NCBI GenBank assembly: GCA_014529385.2 | Contig: CM043966.1 | Coordinates: 144,940,711-145,004,710 of the forward strand | Direction of reading: 5' to 3' | Origin: Adiantum capillus-veneris | Taxonomy: Eukaryota > Streptophyta > Polypodiopsida > Polypodiales > Pteridaceae | DNA: 64,000 nucleotides | Shown: piece by piece, positions 10,701 to 20,877 of the stretch | How the letters are laid out: each line of letters starts with the position of its first letter | Numbering within the stretch: position 1 is the first letter of the stretch | Program-made: the position numbers and the translations under genes | The notes under the pieces: model-generated | The model's database searches: none | The model's input: the letters and a program-made list of their open reading frames with translations, nothing else | Told to the model about the DNA's origin: nothing

Positions 10701-11069
10701 AAGAGTCAAGCAAAGGCAAATGAGAAGGTAAAGAACAAGGACATCAAGAAGGGTGACATGGTGCATTGTTACAATAGTAAGGTTGATAGCACTTTTCAAA
10801 AGAAATTTCAAATCAAGTGGCAAGGTCCTTTCTTGGTCTTAAACAGGTTTTCGAATGGCACATATCAGCTTGCTGACTTGGATGGTACCCCGCATAAAGC
10901 ACGTGTGAATGGCTACAGGTTGAAGAAGTATATTGCAAGGTTGATGACTGTGATTGAGGATGAGCCTTCTTTTGTAGAATTTTCTGATCATGTGGTTAAT
11001 GATGAAGATGAGTTGAAGACTCCCTCATGTGGTTTACAGGATCTCTTTTGTGTTGCTGATCATGAATGA
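7689..11069 (+). CDS. Ty3/gypsy pol (Tat-type, dual RNase H), open but lacking gag and protease
   Basis: This 1,126-codon frame encodes reverse transcriptase, two RNase H modules and integrase. Clear RT homology starts near residue 30-90 and includes DGFSGY and a LIDDFCVYS motif near residue 237, where plant gypsy usually has Y-x-DD. The first RNase H (about 370-480) seems degenerate. The second (about 529-660) keeps its acidic set: FDGS, NNEAEY and RGD, and this extra archaeal-like RNase H is the mark of the Tat lineage. Integrase has an HHCC zinc site (about 733-777), core Asp in WGID (about 799), Asp in LSDKG (about 863) and Glu in NGMNESF (about 896), then a C-terminal KGD...GPF module. 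The annotated Met lies in the LTR-like sequence, so the true upstream gag-protease part has been deleted or lost. It is probably non-functional alone. Confidence 0.9.
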   Translation: MCLEPFVARIRCIGKSLASTVRQGAHNVKQELIQGMLSSDLTSHEKGEYLHMIQQFPHLFITSYEEIRGFKGEKIHIPIKERAQHVRQKLRIMGQVQINALKEEVDKLLEAGFICPVSTAEWVSPVVVTPKKDGKWRICVDFKPLNAAMKRDPYPLPFIDDILDSIAGHERYSVCDGFSGYFQLTLALEDRKKTTFITPWGCFCYCVLPFGLMNGCAWYQKRVNKVFSPFLGKFVKDLIDDFCVYSSRKDHCAKLGMALKQYDESGGQLNPKKCHLAQPRVKFLGHMISENGIEADPDKVKALVLLPSPKDTKQLSTFIQKVKYMARFIPLSSQLLYPLQQVARLDPLRWTNECEEVFQGIKEVLGSLSAMQAPNWDKEFYVNPSVGEDAIGAMLLQRGNNSHYMKPIYCASRVKLEVERGYTKVNLIMVSVIYACRRFRHYLLPKPFTFLTSYTLLPQLVNSPTLSKRLMKWIVELQEFQFSFLVEESTRATLADLLTYKESHLLLKEDAVKKQHMEAPDIDNAYLLFFDGSYRKAHGEASGGVVVYDPQGAFVTKRSLKLTTQSNNEAEYATLEKGLNLCLELGIRRVRVRGDALLVVKQVLGVWQSKNPRLKNMCFQVKNLLKHFEAWSLRHVDRSQNEEAHGAAQASIGQLYVIRADSPLYLGREALEREEDFLQTGMLPSELEKPKKYAFLRRAKRYVLLGDALYMKGADLVIRKVPWKEKIYKILEENHEGSCGGHFAAKITLHKVLQEGYVWPSVQRDVHHWCKSCKECQSMANRVLKSEIRGTIVAYDVFEKWGIDAIGPLPMTARGKCYILTALDYLSRWAEAKVVKHITSKDVSLFIYEDICCKFGMPLELLSDKGPGFRGELVDYLCEKLHVHRRFTTPYYPQCNGMNESFNGELIKMLTKMTRNNVKTWDLELPCAVWAYRTAIKSGTGFSPFHLVFGKEALLRIEVEIPSLKMMLKLEEEPKDAFKERILYLQCVQLDRVLDFEHYEQVMKKSQAKANEKVKNKDIKKGDMVHCYNSKVDSTFQKKFQIKWQGPFLVLNRFSNGTYQLADLDGTPHKARVNGYRLKKYIARLMTVIEDEPSFVEFSDHVVNDEDELKTPSCGLQDLFCVADHE

Positions 11070-11096
11070 TCTAGCAGCCTGGGGTGTGGCAAACTA

Positions 11097-11600
11097 TGTT
11101 GGGTGCATTTCTGACACCCGTTTTTTGTAAATTTGTACATACGGACATGACGCACGATGTCAAAAGGGCATGTGGGCTTTCGTTTTGTGGGTTTTTTATC
11201 TTGCTCTAGCAAGCACATGTACATGCACTGCAAGTCGCTAGTCTAGTGACAGCTGTCGGGCTAATGTAAGTGCCCGTGAGTGAGTTTTTTGAAGTGAGAC
11301 TTGTATATAACTAAAACTCATGTACAAACTAAAAAAAAGATCAGAAATTTTCAGGTTTTAGCTCGTTCTATCTCCTTGGTGCTCTTGGATGCAGTTTTTT
11401 GCCCCGACTAGCCTTCTCTACATGTAGTCGTGCTGGGACAGCTCTCTGTTCGCGTCAATTTTTCTCATTGGGGCGTATGGAATCAATTTTAGTCATCTTC
11501 AAATTTCTCGCCTGTCATTTTTCAAGCTTTCTCTCAAGCTTTAAAGTGCCCCAATTGGAGTTGTGCTCATCAGGTTACGACTAGTTCTCTGCAGGGTTAT
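11097..11600 (+). repeat. Candidate 3' LTR after the gypsy pol; no gene
   Basis: The stretch starts TGTTGGGTGC 28 bp after the pol stop, behind a short G-rich run, and contains a TATA-like word near 11303. No second copy is in the window, and it does not resemble the LTR at 1462, so the pol gene and the LTR in front of it may come from different elements. Borders are uncertain. To about 11690 I see nothing else. Confidence 0.3.
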
Positions 11601-11730
11601 GGCTATGGCAGCCTAGTGGCAAATTGTGTGTAGACAGATTCGGAGGGCATGTATCTATGAATTGTGGAATTGATGTTGAAGTTGTGGGTTTGTGATGTTT
11701 GTAAAGTAACCTGCTGATTAATTATCTGCT

Positions 11731-12470
11731 CGACCCAATGCACATCTTCAAGAATGTGGGGGAGATCATATGGAAAACCATCACTGGAAAAAGGGAGAGC
11801 AAGGCCTAAAGAGATGACCTGCACGTTGTGGGTCAAATGCCAAAGATGTGGCCTTGACTTAAACCGACTTAAACCCAATAAAAAGTTTGCTATACCAAAA
11901 GGACCATGGATTTTGAGTCATACAAAACAGCAAGAAGTGAAGAAGGCTATATCTTCATTCAAATTCAAGACTCCCACTGAGTGCATGCGATGTTTCAAAA
12001 CGGCCTTTACGAGAGATGAAAATCTTAGTGGTCTTAAGTTCCACGATTGGAACATATTTTCACAGTTTATCTTACCAATTTCCATAAAGGATTGTTTGGC
12101 AGATGACGTTAGAAGAACTATCTACAAAACTAGTGAGTTGGTACGCTGCATCAGTTCATCTAAGAGATAAGAGAAGACAACATCGATGTAGAACGCTTAA
12201 ATGCTATTGAAGTAGTGTGCATGGTAGAGAAGTACTTTCCAACAAACATTCTTACCATCCAAATGCATGTACTTGTGAATGTGGTTGATAAAGTTGCAGT
12301 TGTTGGGGTAGTCCATAGCAGGTGGATGTTCTTTTTGGAGAGATTTATGAAGACTTTAAACGGGTTCGATTGTCAAAGGGCTGGTAGCATGGCCAAAGGA
12401 TGGCTTGTACAAGAGTCTCTTGTCCTCATCAAAAAAAATTTGGGTTCAATTGATCCAGACATGCCCTGAA
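11731..12470 (+). pseudogene. CACTA (En/Spm-like) TNP2 transposase, C-terminal part, frameshifted
   Basis: The translation matches the C-terminal half of plant TNP2 transposases and the DUF4218-type region that follows. The word DPMHIFKNVG near 11731 is in one frame. The block with HDWNIFSQFILPI and a following RRTIYKTSELVR is in the frame 11754-12170. The block RWMFFLERFMKTL with GSMAKGWLVQESL is in the frame 12215-12469. So at least two frameshifts are present. The TNP2 catalytic N-terminal half is not joined to it; another element's N-terminal half lies downstream at 14127-20092 in the same direction. This is a remnant of an older DNA transposon. Confidence 0.8.
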
Positions 12471-13290
12471 TGTGGACTACTGAGGTCAATGTCAAGGTGA
12501 TAGGAGACAAGCCTCACAGACAAGGTATCATTAGGAAGATGGACATCACAATGTTAGAAAAGGTTATGAGATTTTTCCTTCTCAACTCAGACATCATGCA
12601 AAAGTGCCTAGAGAGGTAGGAAGGCAAAAGGCAACAACGCTTGACAGATCATCTGCAATTACAAACCTTCCTTTTCTAGATCATCTTCATTCACACCGTC
12701 GATCAGTGGCAAGAGAGAGGTACAATGCTGGCAGTCCAAAGCCGGCATGGTTGGACGCAGAGGAGAGGTCGGGGATTGAACAAGAGACACACGACAATCC
12801 TGACAGATTTTAGCAGCGGAGAGATGCAGTTAGAGGACATTTGGAGTCTTCAGGAGTGTCACATCCTAGGAGTGGAGGTTACCACATTCTTTGACATGTA
12901 TTTGTAAGTATTATACATATGCTTTAAATTATTTAAAATATATATGTTATTTGAAGATTTATCTCATGATTAAATCATAATTTTGTAGGAAGTTATCGTG
13001 AAGCGCCTTTCGATACATCAAGAGAAGAAGTATGGGTACCAACATGGACTTGTGGCCCTTCTGACCCAGCTCTGCAGGAGGAGGGAGACGACATCTACTA
13101 GGAGGCATTACCATGAGGGTCTTCTTGATATAGTTTTACCTATTCATTTTTATACAGTCTTCTTTGTACAATCTTTTTTGTAGTTTTGGTCTTCTTGATA
13201 CAATCTCACTCAGTTGTTGTTTGCATATGTACAGATTTGTAACGTTTATGTTTATGGTTTATGGTTATTTTTACGGTATGGCACAGATGT
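12471..13290 (+). other. Decayed tail of the CACTA region; no gene recognised
   Basis: Short frames at 12604-12813 and 12998-13183 show no motif I recognise. By position they could be the end of the transposase gene or 3' untranslated sequence of the CACTA element. The stretch around 12900-13000 is AT-rich. Confidence 0.3.
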
Positions 13291-13295
13291 TATGA

Positions 13296-14126
13296 TAACG
13301 GTTTGGCACTCAAGTTAAGGTTATGGTTTTGCTATGATGGCATGGCAATCATGTGATAGTTATGGTTATGGTTATGATAATGGTCTTGGTTATGGTTATG
13401 GTTATGGTTGTGGTTGTGGTTATGGTTGTGGTTATGGTTATGGTTATGGTTATGTTTGTTATGGTTATGATATGACAAGCAAGTTATGGTAATGGTTATG
13501 GTATGTCAAACGGGTTATGTTTATGGTTTTGCAGTTTTTGATTCATGGTTTAATTATGGTTATAAAATATTTATGCCGTTGTGTTATGATCAAGATTTTG
13601 ATTTTGTGTTTATGTTATTCTTACAATTTTGCTAATTTCCATACACTCACTCTTTAGTGTCAGCTTGTAGGTGGAGTGCGGTTGATTGTGCACTCTTCCT
13701 TTGGGCATAGAGGGTTGTTATCTTTTGTTGCAGTACATGCAGCATCAGTTCCCAACCCTCTCTGCCCAAAAACAAATTACAGGTTTGATGGTCGGTACGA
13801 AATACAGTACAGGCGTCGATACACTCTTCGAAAGAAGCATCCAAATATCCTATCGAATTACCGATGCATATACAAATGCTTGCTTAGACGTGTATTTTAT
13901 AGGTTATTCCGACGCCGGATATACCGATGCTTATAACTCGAGATTGGCGTCTTTCTCAATGCCTATTTGAGTGCTTTTTAGTTTTTAAACTAACTTTGTC
14001 TCGTCCATATCTACGTCGATTTCTCCGCGACATATTGTAGTATTGTCATGTATTGCCATGTATTTAGTAGTGTGTAGTTATAACAAGAGTGTTTTAATTA
14101 TTTGTTCCATCATTGGTAGATAAAGT
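13296..14126 (+). repeat. CACTA-associated non-coding block with GGTTAT array
   Basis: This block recurs, inverted, at about 43140-43912 with roughly 80% identity by eye in the part I compared. It opens with a GGTTAT-rich hexamer array (densest 13365-13455) and then a segment rich in words such as GACGCC and CCGAT, as in CACTA subterminal repeats. Near 14022-14033 the complement reads ACTACAATATGTCG, which resembles a CACTA terminus (the other copy reads CACTACAATACGTCG). Short frames in it appear partly conserved between the copies, but that may only reflect overall similarity. Confidence 0.6.
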
Positions 14127-14272
14127 ATGAATGATAGGATGGTGTGTCCTTGTGCACATCGTAAGCATGAGATCTTTTGAAAATGAAAAATCTGTGACCA
14201 ACACATACGCAATCACAGTCTCTTTCCGATAGAGCAACTACAAAACCTGCGTTATTGATCTCATGGTACAGA

Positions 14273-14464
14273 TGAAGGAGTACGAGAGGAAGTGCAATGC
14301 GAGAGAGAGTGCGATAAGAAGAGCACGACGATATGGTGAACTCACTCTACTTTAATGTGTAGAGCATAGTATGTTCTTATTAGGTTTTAACAAAAGAATA
14401 TGTGTACATACCTGGCGGCCCGCCCACTTACCTGGGCGACCACATTGGGCTTTATACCCCAAGA
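14273..14464 (-). repeat. 3' LTR of the 14273-19004 copia
   Basis: 192 bp. One terminal base has mutated, so that on the plus strand it ends GA where the partner LTR ends CA. The target duplication ACAGA stands just before it at 14268-14272. Confidence 0.92.
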
Positions 14465-14475
14465 ACCTCCCACTT
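14465..14475 (-). other. Polypurine tract of the 14273-19004 copia
   Basis: The minus strand reads AAGTGGGAGGT directly before the 3' LTR, a typical copia plus-strand primer. Confidence 0.85.
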
Positions 14476-14553
14476 AACGTCCAATGTGGTACTTTAAGTG
14501 TGAGAGAAGCTACTATACAAGCTAATATACAAGAGATGTAGAGAAGTGATGTA

Positions 14554-15415
14554 CTACCCTACACATAACTGCTTGCGAAAATGCGCAAAGCTCTCTGAGA
14601 GAAGTCCTTTTGTAAGTAGATCAACAGGATTTTTTGTGGTGTGAACTTTGACAAGCTGAAGTTGCTTATCCTCGAGAATTTCCCTGATGAAATGATACTT
14701 CACATCCACATGCTTTGTCTTTGAGTGATAAACTGGATTGCGAGCCAATTGTATAGCACTTTGACTATCACAATATAACACAGGCATCTCTTCTTTGATT
14801 CCCAAATATGTTACTAGTCGATTAAGCCAAATTGAATCTTTGCATGCCTCTGATGCTGCAACATATTCAGCCTCTGTAGTAGACTGAGTAACACAATTTT
14901 GTAATATAGAACGCCATGATACTGCTCCACCAGCCAATGTAAAGACATACCCTGACGTAGACCTTCGGTTGTCTAAGTCACCTGCATAATCTAAGTCTGT
15001 AAAACCCTTTACACTTAGCTCCTGACTCCCATAGCATATATGCATACTCTTTGTAGCTTTCAAGTATCTCAATATTCCTTTCACTGCCTCCCAATGTTTC
15101 TTTCCTGGGTTTGACATGTATTGACTTACTACTCCCACTGCAAATGCAATGTCTGGGCGAGTAGCAATCATTGCATACATCAAACTACCCACTACAGACA
15201 CATATGGAATCTTATCCATTTCAGCCTGTTCTTCCTCAGACACGGGACAATCTTGTTTGCTAAGTTTCACATATGGTGGCAATGGAACAATCTGACTGCA
15301 TGGCCAATTGCCAATTCCCGGAGTCCTTCATTTGCACTGCTTCTTTGTAACATGAAGGCTCATTGCAATCAGTCAACATGACATAGTTCATAGATGGAAC
15401 AAACCAATCAGGAGG
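14554..15415 (-). pseudogene. Copia RT/RNase H remnant with internal RT deletion
   Basis: The frame 14554-15282 (242 codons) begins in the last part of RT (VVGSLMYAMIATRPDIAFAV) and runs through RNase H (TDLDYAGD, STTEAEYVAA, YCDSQSAIQLARNP) to a normal C-terminus. Just upstream, 15288-15415 encodes in another frame the first part of the RT region ending in WQLAMQ. The whole middle of RT, with its catalytic YVDD, is missing: I estimate 230-240 codons lost, with the junction near 15288. The element cannot make an RT of its own. Confidence 0.88.
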
Positions 15416-17061
15416 TCATGAGATCCGTCCCGATTTACGCAAAATAGGTGGTTGAGGCTCAGCCACAACCTGTGGTTCCACTCTATCCTGTCTTTGCTCC
15501 TCTTGAGCCCTGACATTTTGTCTTGCACGTGCAAGTCCATCTTCTTGGAACACAACTCTTCTAATCTCCTCAACCCTCTCTGGTTTAGAATGATATTTGG
15601 CTTCATTAAAGTGAACATCATTGCTGCGGATAACCTTTCTGGATTCGGGATCCGAAAGTCTGTACCCCATCTCACCAGAATTACCATAGCCTAGACAGAT
15701 GCACTTTCTACTCTTTGGCTCAAGTTTGTTCCTAAATTCCTTTGGAACATGAGTATATGCCTCACGGCCAAAGACTCTGAGATGCTTGTATGAGGGCATT
15801 TTGCCTGACCATACCATCTCTGCCACCACTGAATCCTTCTGCAAAACCTTGCTAGGAGATCTATTTATAAGATGAACAACTATTGATACAGCTTCAGCCC
15901 AAAACCCATTTGGCAGTTGTGCATTAGACAACATACTTCTGACCTTCTCTTGTATAGTCCTATTCATCCTCTCAGCAACACCATTTTGAGGAGGATTGTA
16001 AGGAGCAGTAAGTTCACGTTTTATACCTTTTGACTCACAAAAGTCCTGAAAGGCCTTTGAAACATACTCTCCACCATTGTTAGTGCGTAAGCATTTAAGC
16101 TTCTTGCCACTCTGATTCTCCACAAGTGTCACAAACGTTTTAAAACACTAAACGCTTCATCCTTGTGCTTGATAAAGTAAACCCATACTTTCCTCGAGTA
16201 ATCATCTATAAATGTCATAAAGTAAGAAGCTCCCCCTAGAGATAGGTTAGGCATAGGTCCACAAAAATCACTATGAACAAGTGCCAACTGTGTATCTCTT
16301 CTACTGCTTCTATGCTTATGTGGCTGTTGTGTTTGCTTACCATACAGACAATGTTCACAGAATTCAAAATCATTAAATGACAAGCCAGGCAAATAACCAG
16401 AACGAGACAAGATTTCCATTCCCTTCTTGGACGTATGTCCTAACCGGCTATGCCACAAAGAAACTTTCGGCTGCTCGGTTACATTGATTACATTTTTAGA
16501 GACATTTGATACATAAATCATGTAAATTCCTCCAGACTTTACTCCATGTGCTACTGTCATAGAACCCCTGGATATCTTCCACATGTTCTGTCCAAAAGTG
16601 GTGACGTAGCTAGCATCATCAAGTAAACCTGTGCTGATCAAGCTCTTTGTAATTGCCGGAACATGTTTCACATTCTTTAGCGTGAAAGAAGAGCCATTCT
16701 GAATCTGCAATTGAACATCTCCAACACCTAAGATCTCACATGTCTGCACATTGCCTAGCTGAACATGATCTTTAGTGGTTACATAAGAGGTAAACCACTC
16801 CTTGTTTGGAGACACATGAAGTGATGCCCCTGAGTCTATAATCCAGTCACTCAGTGCATTTCCATCAGATGCTGTAAGAAGAGCTGATTCCATTGTATTC
16901 TTCAAGAAGTAGATGTCTTCTGACACTAGACTGTCATCATCTGCAACAGTGTTTGTCACATTTATTTCTTGAATCTTCACTAAGGATTTGTTCTTCTTAC
17001 CATGGTCTTCAGCTTTCTCTTTGCCTTTTTCTGCTTTCCATTCTCTACGGTCTCTTTTCAT
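15416..17061 (-). pseudogene. Copia protease-integrase remnant, frameshifted, catalytic Asp lost
   Basis: The frame 16129-17061 follows a damaged zinc knuckle (CYHCGKKGHMKRDRR, last Cys replaced by Arg). It carries protease DSGA and the integrase HHCC site (WHSRLGH...CEHC) up to HSDFCGP. A frameshift near 16135 moves the rest of integrase to the frame 15416-16132. There the second catalytic position reads RTNNGGEY, with Asn in place of the usual Asp, while PQNGVAERMNR keeps the Glu. The C-terminal region before RT is then broken at the deletion junction. Integrase function is lost. Confidence 0.88.
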
Positions 17062-17125
17062 GTGACCCTTCTTGCCACAATGGTAGCATTCTATGTCACT
17101 CTTGCCTTTAGCACGACAGGACTTG

Positions 17126-17791
17126 CTACGAGACTGATTCCTCTTTCCACTTTTGTCCTTTTCTTTGGCCCTTCCCCTGACATAGTAAGGCTGTTCCTTT
17201 GCCTTTGTCCATTATCTTTATGTTGGTTTCTTCAGTCAGCAGACTGCCTTCTACACCTGCTATGGTCAAACCATCTGGAGGTGCAGAATTACTCAAAGCT
17301 ATGCGAAAAGTGTCCCAAATTTCCGGTAATGTGATCAACAAGAACATAGCTCTATCAGGTTCATCAAACTTGACACCTTGAGCTGACAACTGACTGTAGA
17401 TGGTGTTGAATTCATTCAGATGATTGGACATAGGTGTCCCTTCTTTCATCTTCAAGTCAACAAGCTTCTTAAGCCAGTATACTTGTGAAGCTGCACTCTG
17501 CTTCTCATAAAGATCATTGAGCTTTGTCCATGCTTCATAAGCCGACATCTCGTCTACTACATTGAAGTAAACGCTTTCTGCCAAAGTCACCATAATGGTA
17601 GAAAGTGCCAATTCATCCATTTCGCCCCATTCATCTTCGTCCATATCTTCTGGTTTTATCCCCTTGAGATTTATAGGTTTTATCTGCTTCTTTTGTACCA
17701 ACACGTGCCAAATCTGCTTCTTCCACAATGGGAAATTGGTTCCATCCAGCTTCTTGATATTGTAAAGAGCAGTGTCCTGTGATCCAGCCAT
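17126..17791 (-). pseudogene. Copia gag, truncated by frameshift
   Basis: This 221-codon frame starts at 17791 and encodes the capsid-like gag of a copia element: the motifs LDGTNFPLWKKQI, AYEAWTKLNDLYEK and FNTIYSQLSAQGVKFDEPDRA are all in usual order. The frame is lost shortly before the zinc knuckle, which lies in another frame near 17060-17090. The gag start is about 1 kb from the primer-binding site. It is likely a dead gene in this copy. Confidence 0.88.
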
Positions 17792-18796
17792 AACTACGCT
17801 TCACAGTAGTTTACTTTCTTGGGAAAAATTGAGCAGAGTTTCCCCTGTAAACTGACCTCTGAACCAATATCAACCTGTCAAATGAACCAAGAAAGCTTCA
17901 GATGCTGCAGAAATTTCGACAGAGTCTCCTTTGTAAAATGGCTCTGGTGTACTAAAAAATAGACAAAAAACATCTCAAAAAACCACTGTCTCTCTAACAC
18001 TATAAGTTGTGGGTAAATCTGTCCTGCACCTATGCTGTCTCTCACTGTCCTATCTCACTATCCTGTACGCATAGACTGTGACAATGCCTCAACGACAGTA
18101 AAGCAAAGATGCAATCCCAACTGTCTAACTCACAGTCAATACATCCTAGCTGCCTATCTAAGGGTGCTCGAGGGATCGCTCCAAGACCTGTATCACCGAA
18201 AGAATATCAACATTCGAGAATCCCCCAGCTCAATAAAACCTCACTCGACCCTCAACAAAGGCTGCAGTAAATCTGACAGTACATAGACTTCCCACAAAGT
18301 CATACATCCACAAATTTCCCACTATATGTTGTAACCGCTGCGGCGGTTGTTTGCTGCGTGACTCACAACCAGCAAACCCTCAACAGACATACATCATCTT
18401 TGACAATACATCCCATGTGGAAGTACCTGCAATGTAAGGATGAAATCTGGAATATCAAGCAGCAAACACAAGCTACCTGATGAACTAGTGGATGTCGCCT
18501 ACAGTCTGTGTGTAGGTGCGCCCGTGTCGTATGTGACACGCCTCTAAGAACCGTGAGCCGTCCTTCGTTGTGTAGACAGCCACAAATCAGCACTCTGGAA
18601 GTGCAGATATCCTTAGCACTTGCAATCGTAGGCCGAAACCCCAAATTTGCAGAGTCGGATCTGCACCCGCCGAGACCACGTAGTCGAAAATGGCCTGCGC
18701 AGAACTTTGTCGAAGCCGAACGGTGGCCGAGATGATCTCACTCCAATTTGAGCAGGTGACTCTAGGTTCTTGCAATGCTGCTCTGAGCCTCGATCT

Positions 18797-18810
18797 GAGC
18801 TCTGATACCA
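18797..18810 (-). other. Primer-binding site, initiator tRNA-Met type
   Basis: Minus-strand TGGTATCAGAGCTC, two bases inside the 5' LTR at 18813. Confidence 0.93.
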
Positions 18811-18812
18811 GT

Positions 18813-19004
18813 TGAAGGAGTATGAGCGAAAGTGCGACGCGAGACAGAGTGCGAGAAGAAGAGCACGACGATATGGTGAACTCGCTCTACTGTAATGTGT
18901 AGAGCATAGTGAGTTCTTATTAGGTTTTAACAAAAGAATATGTGTACATACCTGGCGGCCCGCCCACTTACCTGGGAGACCACATTGGGCTTTATACCCC
19001 AACA
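18813..19004 (-). repeat. 5' LTR of the 14273-19004 copia
   Basis: 192 bp, 13 differences from 14273-14464. Followed by the target duplication ACAGA (19005-19009), after which the CACTA transposase gene resumes. Confidence 0.93.
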
Positions 19005-20240
19005 ACAGAGACAATAGATCAAACTCCCCAAGTAGATATTTCTCCAACTTCATCCCAGAGAAGACGATTCTCAAACGAATAGCCATTGATTGAGTCCTCC
19101 CAACCAATACCTGATGTGGAATTTCAAGAAGTAGAGTGGAGCAGATGTTAGATATGTTCTTTGACATGGATCCCATCATTGAAAACATAGAAGAAAAAAT
19201 CATTCAAGGCAATACTTACCAACCAACCTCAGCCATCCCGTCCATATCGACGACATGATATCCACAATAAAGAGGGCGAGATAATGCAAACTCTTGCACG
19301 CATGCTGCTTTACAATGGTGTAAAAACTCTGTCTATGGGTGTTCTAACACCTCCGTTCATAGAGCTTTTCACGTAAATACATTGTATCCTAAGCATAAGA
19401 AGTGCAAGCTAGAGTTCAATAATTTGATCAAGGGGATGACTTGTTGATGTAACGACAGGTTTCTCAACAAGCAAATCTTTCCAGAAGGGAATCACATGCC
19501 CCCTACCACTCCAGCCACTAAAAAGCTTCTAAATAATTTGGGCTTGGATTATTACAAAATACATGCATGTCCTAATGATTGTATATTTTTTCGCAATGAG
19601 TATGCAGATTTGAAACAATATTCCAATTGTGGATCAAACAAGTATAAAGAGGACACACAAGGAAAATGTATCCCTACAAAGGTCCTTCGACACTTTCCTA
19701 TCATTCCAAGAATAAAGAGCATGCTCGGGTGCAAGTCTATGGCCGCTTTGAAGACATGGCACTCAAATACTAAATCGACAAATGATGTGAAGCGGGTATG
19801 TGCTGACTCTCGTGCATGGAAGCACATAGAGGAAAGATGGCCTATATTTAAGAATGAGCCTCAATGTATCCGCTTTGGTCTGGCAATGGACGGAGTAAAT
19901 CCATTTGGATTACGAATTTCATCATGGAGCACTTGGCCTAATTTTCGGGTTAATTATAATCTTCCACCATGGCTAGCTATGAAGAAGGGACGTTTGTTAT
20001 TGTCACTGATTGTCCAAGGAAAGTACAAAGCAAAGAACATGGAAGTCTATCTCACACCACTTATAGAAGAGCTCCAAATCTTGTGGACATAAACTGATGT
20101 GGTGGATATGTCCCAACGGAATGTACATGTGCACGTCCACGTGGACCATGCGCGATTGGTGAGGCTTCGGTGAGTGCTCAAATAAGTGACTTTCACTTTA
20201 AAATTTGCAAAGCATTTACCGTGTCCCTTTATCGCGTTTT

Positions 20241-20242
<2 letters not shown>

Positions 20243-20284
<42 letters not shown>
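20243..20284 (+). repeat. (GA)n microsatellite
   Basis: About 21 uninterrupted GA units, followed by an A run. Confidence 0.98.
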
Positions 20285-20289
<5 letters not shown>

Positions 20290-20325
20290 AAAAATGGGGT
20301 TGCCAAAGGAGAGAGAGGGGGGTGC

Positions 20326-20575
20326 CGGGGGAGGTCACCTAATAAAAATGTAACCTATCACGTGAGTTCAACAGAAGGATATTTAAAGTTCTTGAAACTT
20401 ACAAAAATATATATACAAAAGGAAATGATTTTTTCAAATTTGAAAAAAACTTACAGATTTTAAAAGAAAAGGGTTCATTATATTCTTATTAAAATTCATA
20501 GATAAGGGGTTTACGAACATGTCTTGAACTCACGTGATATGGTAGTTTTACACATAGTGAACCCCCTGAGGGGGG
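20326..20575. mobile_element. MITE-like inverted-repeat element
   Basis: A 15-bp perfect inverted repeat (ATCACGTGAGTTCAA, 20357-20371 and 20524-20538) lies inside a longer, looser one whose ends are G-rich on the left (from about 20326) and C-rich on the right (to about 20575). The roughly 250-bp size, AT-rich centre and lack of a frame fit a miniature inverted-repeat transposon. I cannot see a convincing target duplication, so the family is unknown. A CACGTG box in each arm is notable but may be chance. Confidence 0.5.
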
Positions 20576-20610
20576 GCGGGAAGGATCTATTTTGTAAATT
20601 AAATATTACT

Positions 20611-20712
20611 GTGTATATTATTACGAATATTACCGTGCATATTACCTCGTATATTATCGTGCATATTACCTCACATATTATCGCATCTATTACCACGTAT
20701 ATTATCTCATAA
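20611..20712 (+). repeat. 12-bp minisatellite
   Basis: About 8.5 degenerate copies of a 12-bp unit close to GTGCATATTACC / TCGTATATTATC. The two variants tend to alternate, so a 24-bp higher-order unit is possible. Both strands are open through it only because the period is a multiple of three. Confidence 0.9.
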
Positions 20713-20805
20713 TTTTTTTTTAAAACAGAGCATGATATGCCGCGTTTTGGCAGCATACCTTGCTCTTCTACACCTATCGCCATCGCACCTGCAGTCGTAT
20801 TCTCT

Positions 20806-20877
<72 letters not shown>

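Larger units (their letters stand above)
14273..19004 (-). mobile_element. Ty1/copia element, old and internally deleted
   Basis: This minus-strand element has 192-bp LTRs at 14273-14464 and 18813-19004, flanked by the 5-bp duplication ACAGA (14268-14272 and 19005-19009). I count 13 differences between the LTRs (about 7%), so it is much older than the copia at 1531. The primer-binding site (18797-18810) is of the initiator tRNA-Met type and the polypurine tract is at 14465-14475. The coding part is frameshifted and has lost most of the RT. It lies inside a CACTA transposase gene. Confidence 0.95.
14127..20092 (+). pseudogene. CACTA TNP2 transposase, N-terminal part, interrupted by a copia element
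   Basis: The gene seems to start near 14127 with a cysteine-bearing transposase-associated segment (MVCPCAH). It is broken by the copia at 14273-19004 and resumes at 19010. Around 19390-20092 it shows the TNP2 N-terminal block: IHACPNDCIFF, KVLRHFPIIPR, ADSRAWKHIEERWP, RFGLAMDGVNPFG and NYNLPPWLAMKKG, with VYLTPLIEEL near the end. The stretch 19496-20092 is one open 198-codon frame; sequence upstream has stops (for example within the segment near 19440). The gene ends abruptly after 20092, so the catalytic half downstream is missing. The block 19010-19246 is also found inverted at 42740-43000. Confidence 0.8.

Noticed and set aside
13365-13455. GGTTAT array as an internal telomere repeat
   Set aside because: The unit is GGTTAT with variants, not the plant telomere unit TTTAGGG, and it recurs with the CACTA block at 43.7 kb.
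13676-13970. Protein-coding gene in the CACTA upstream block
   Set aside because: Partial amino-acid conservation with 43291-43482 is seen in overlapping frames, but nucleotide identity is equally high and the segment looks like subterminal repeats.
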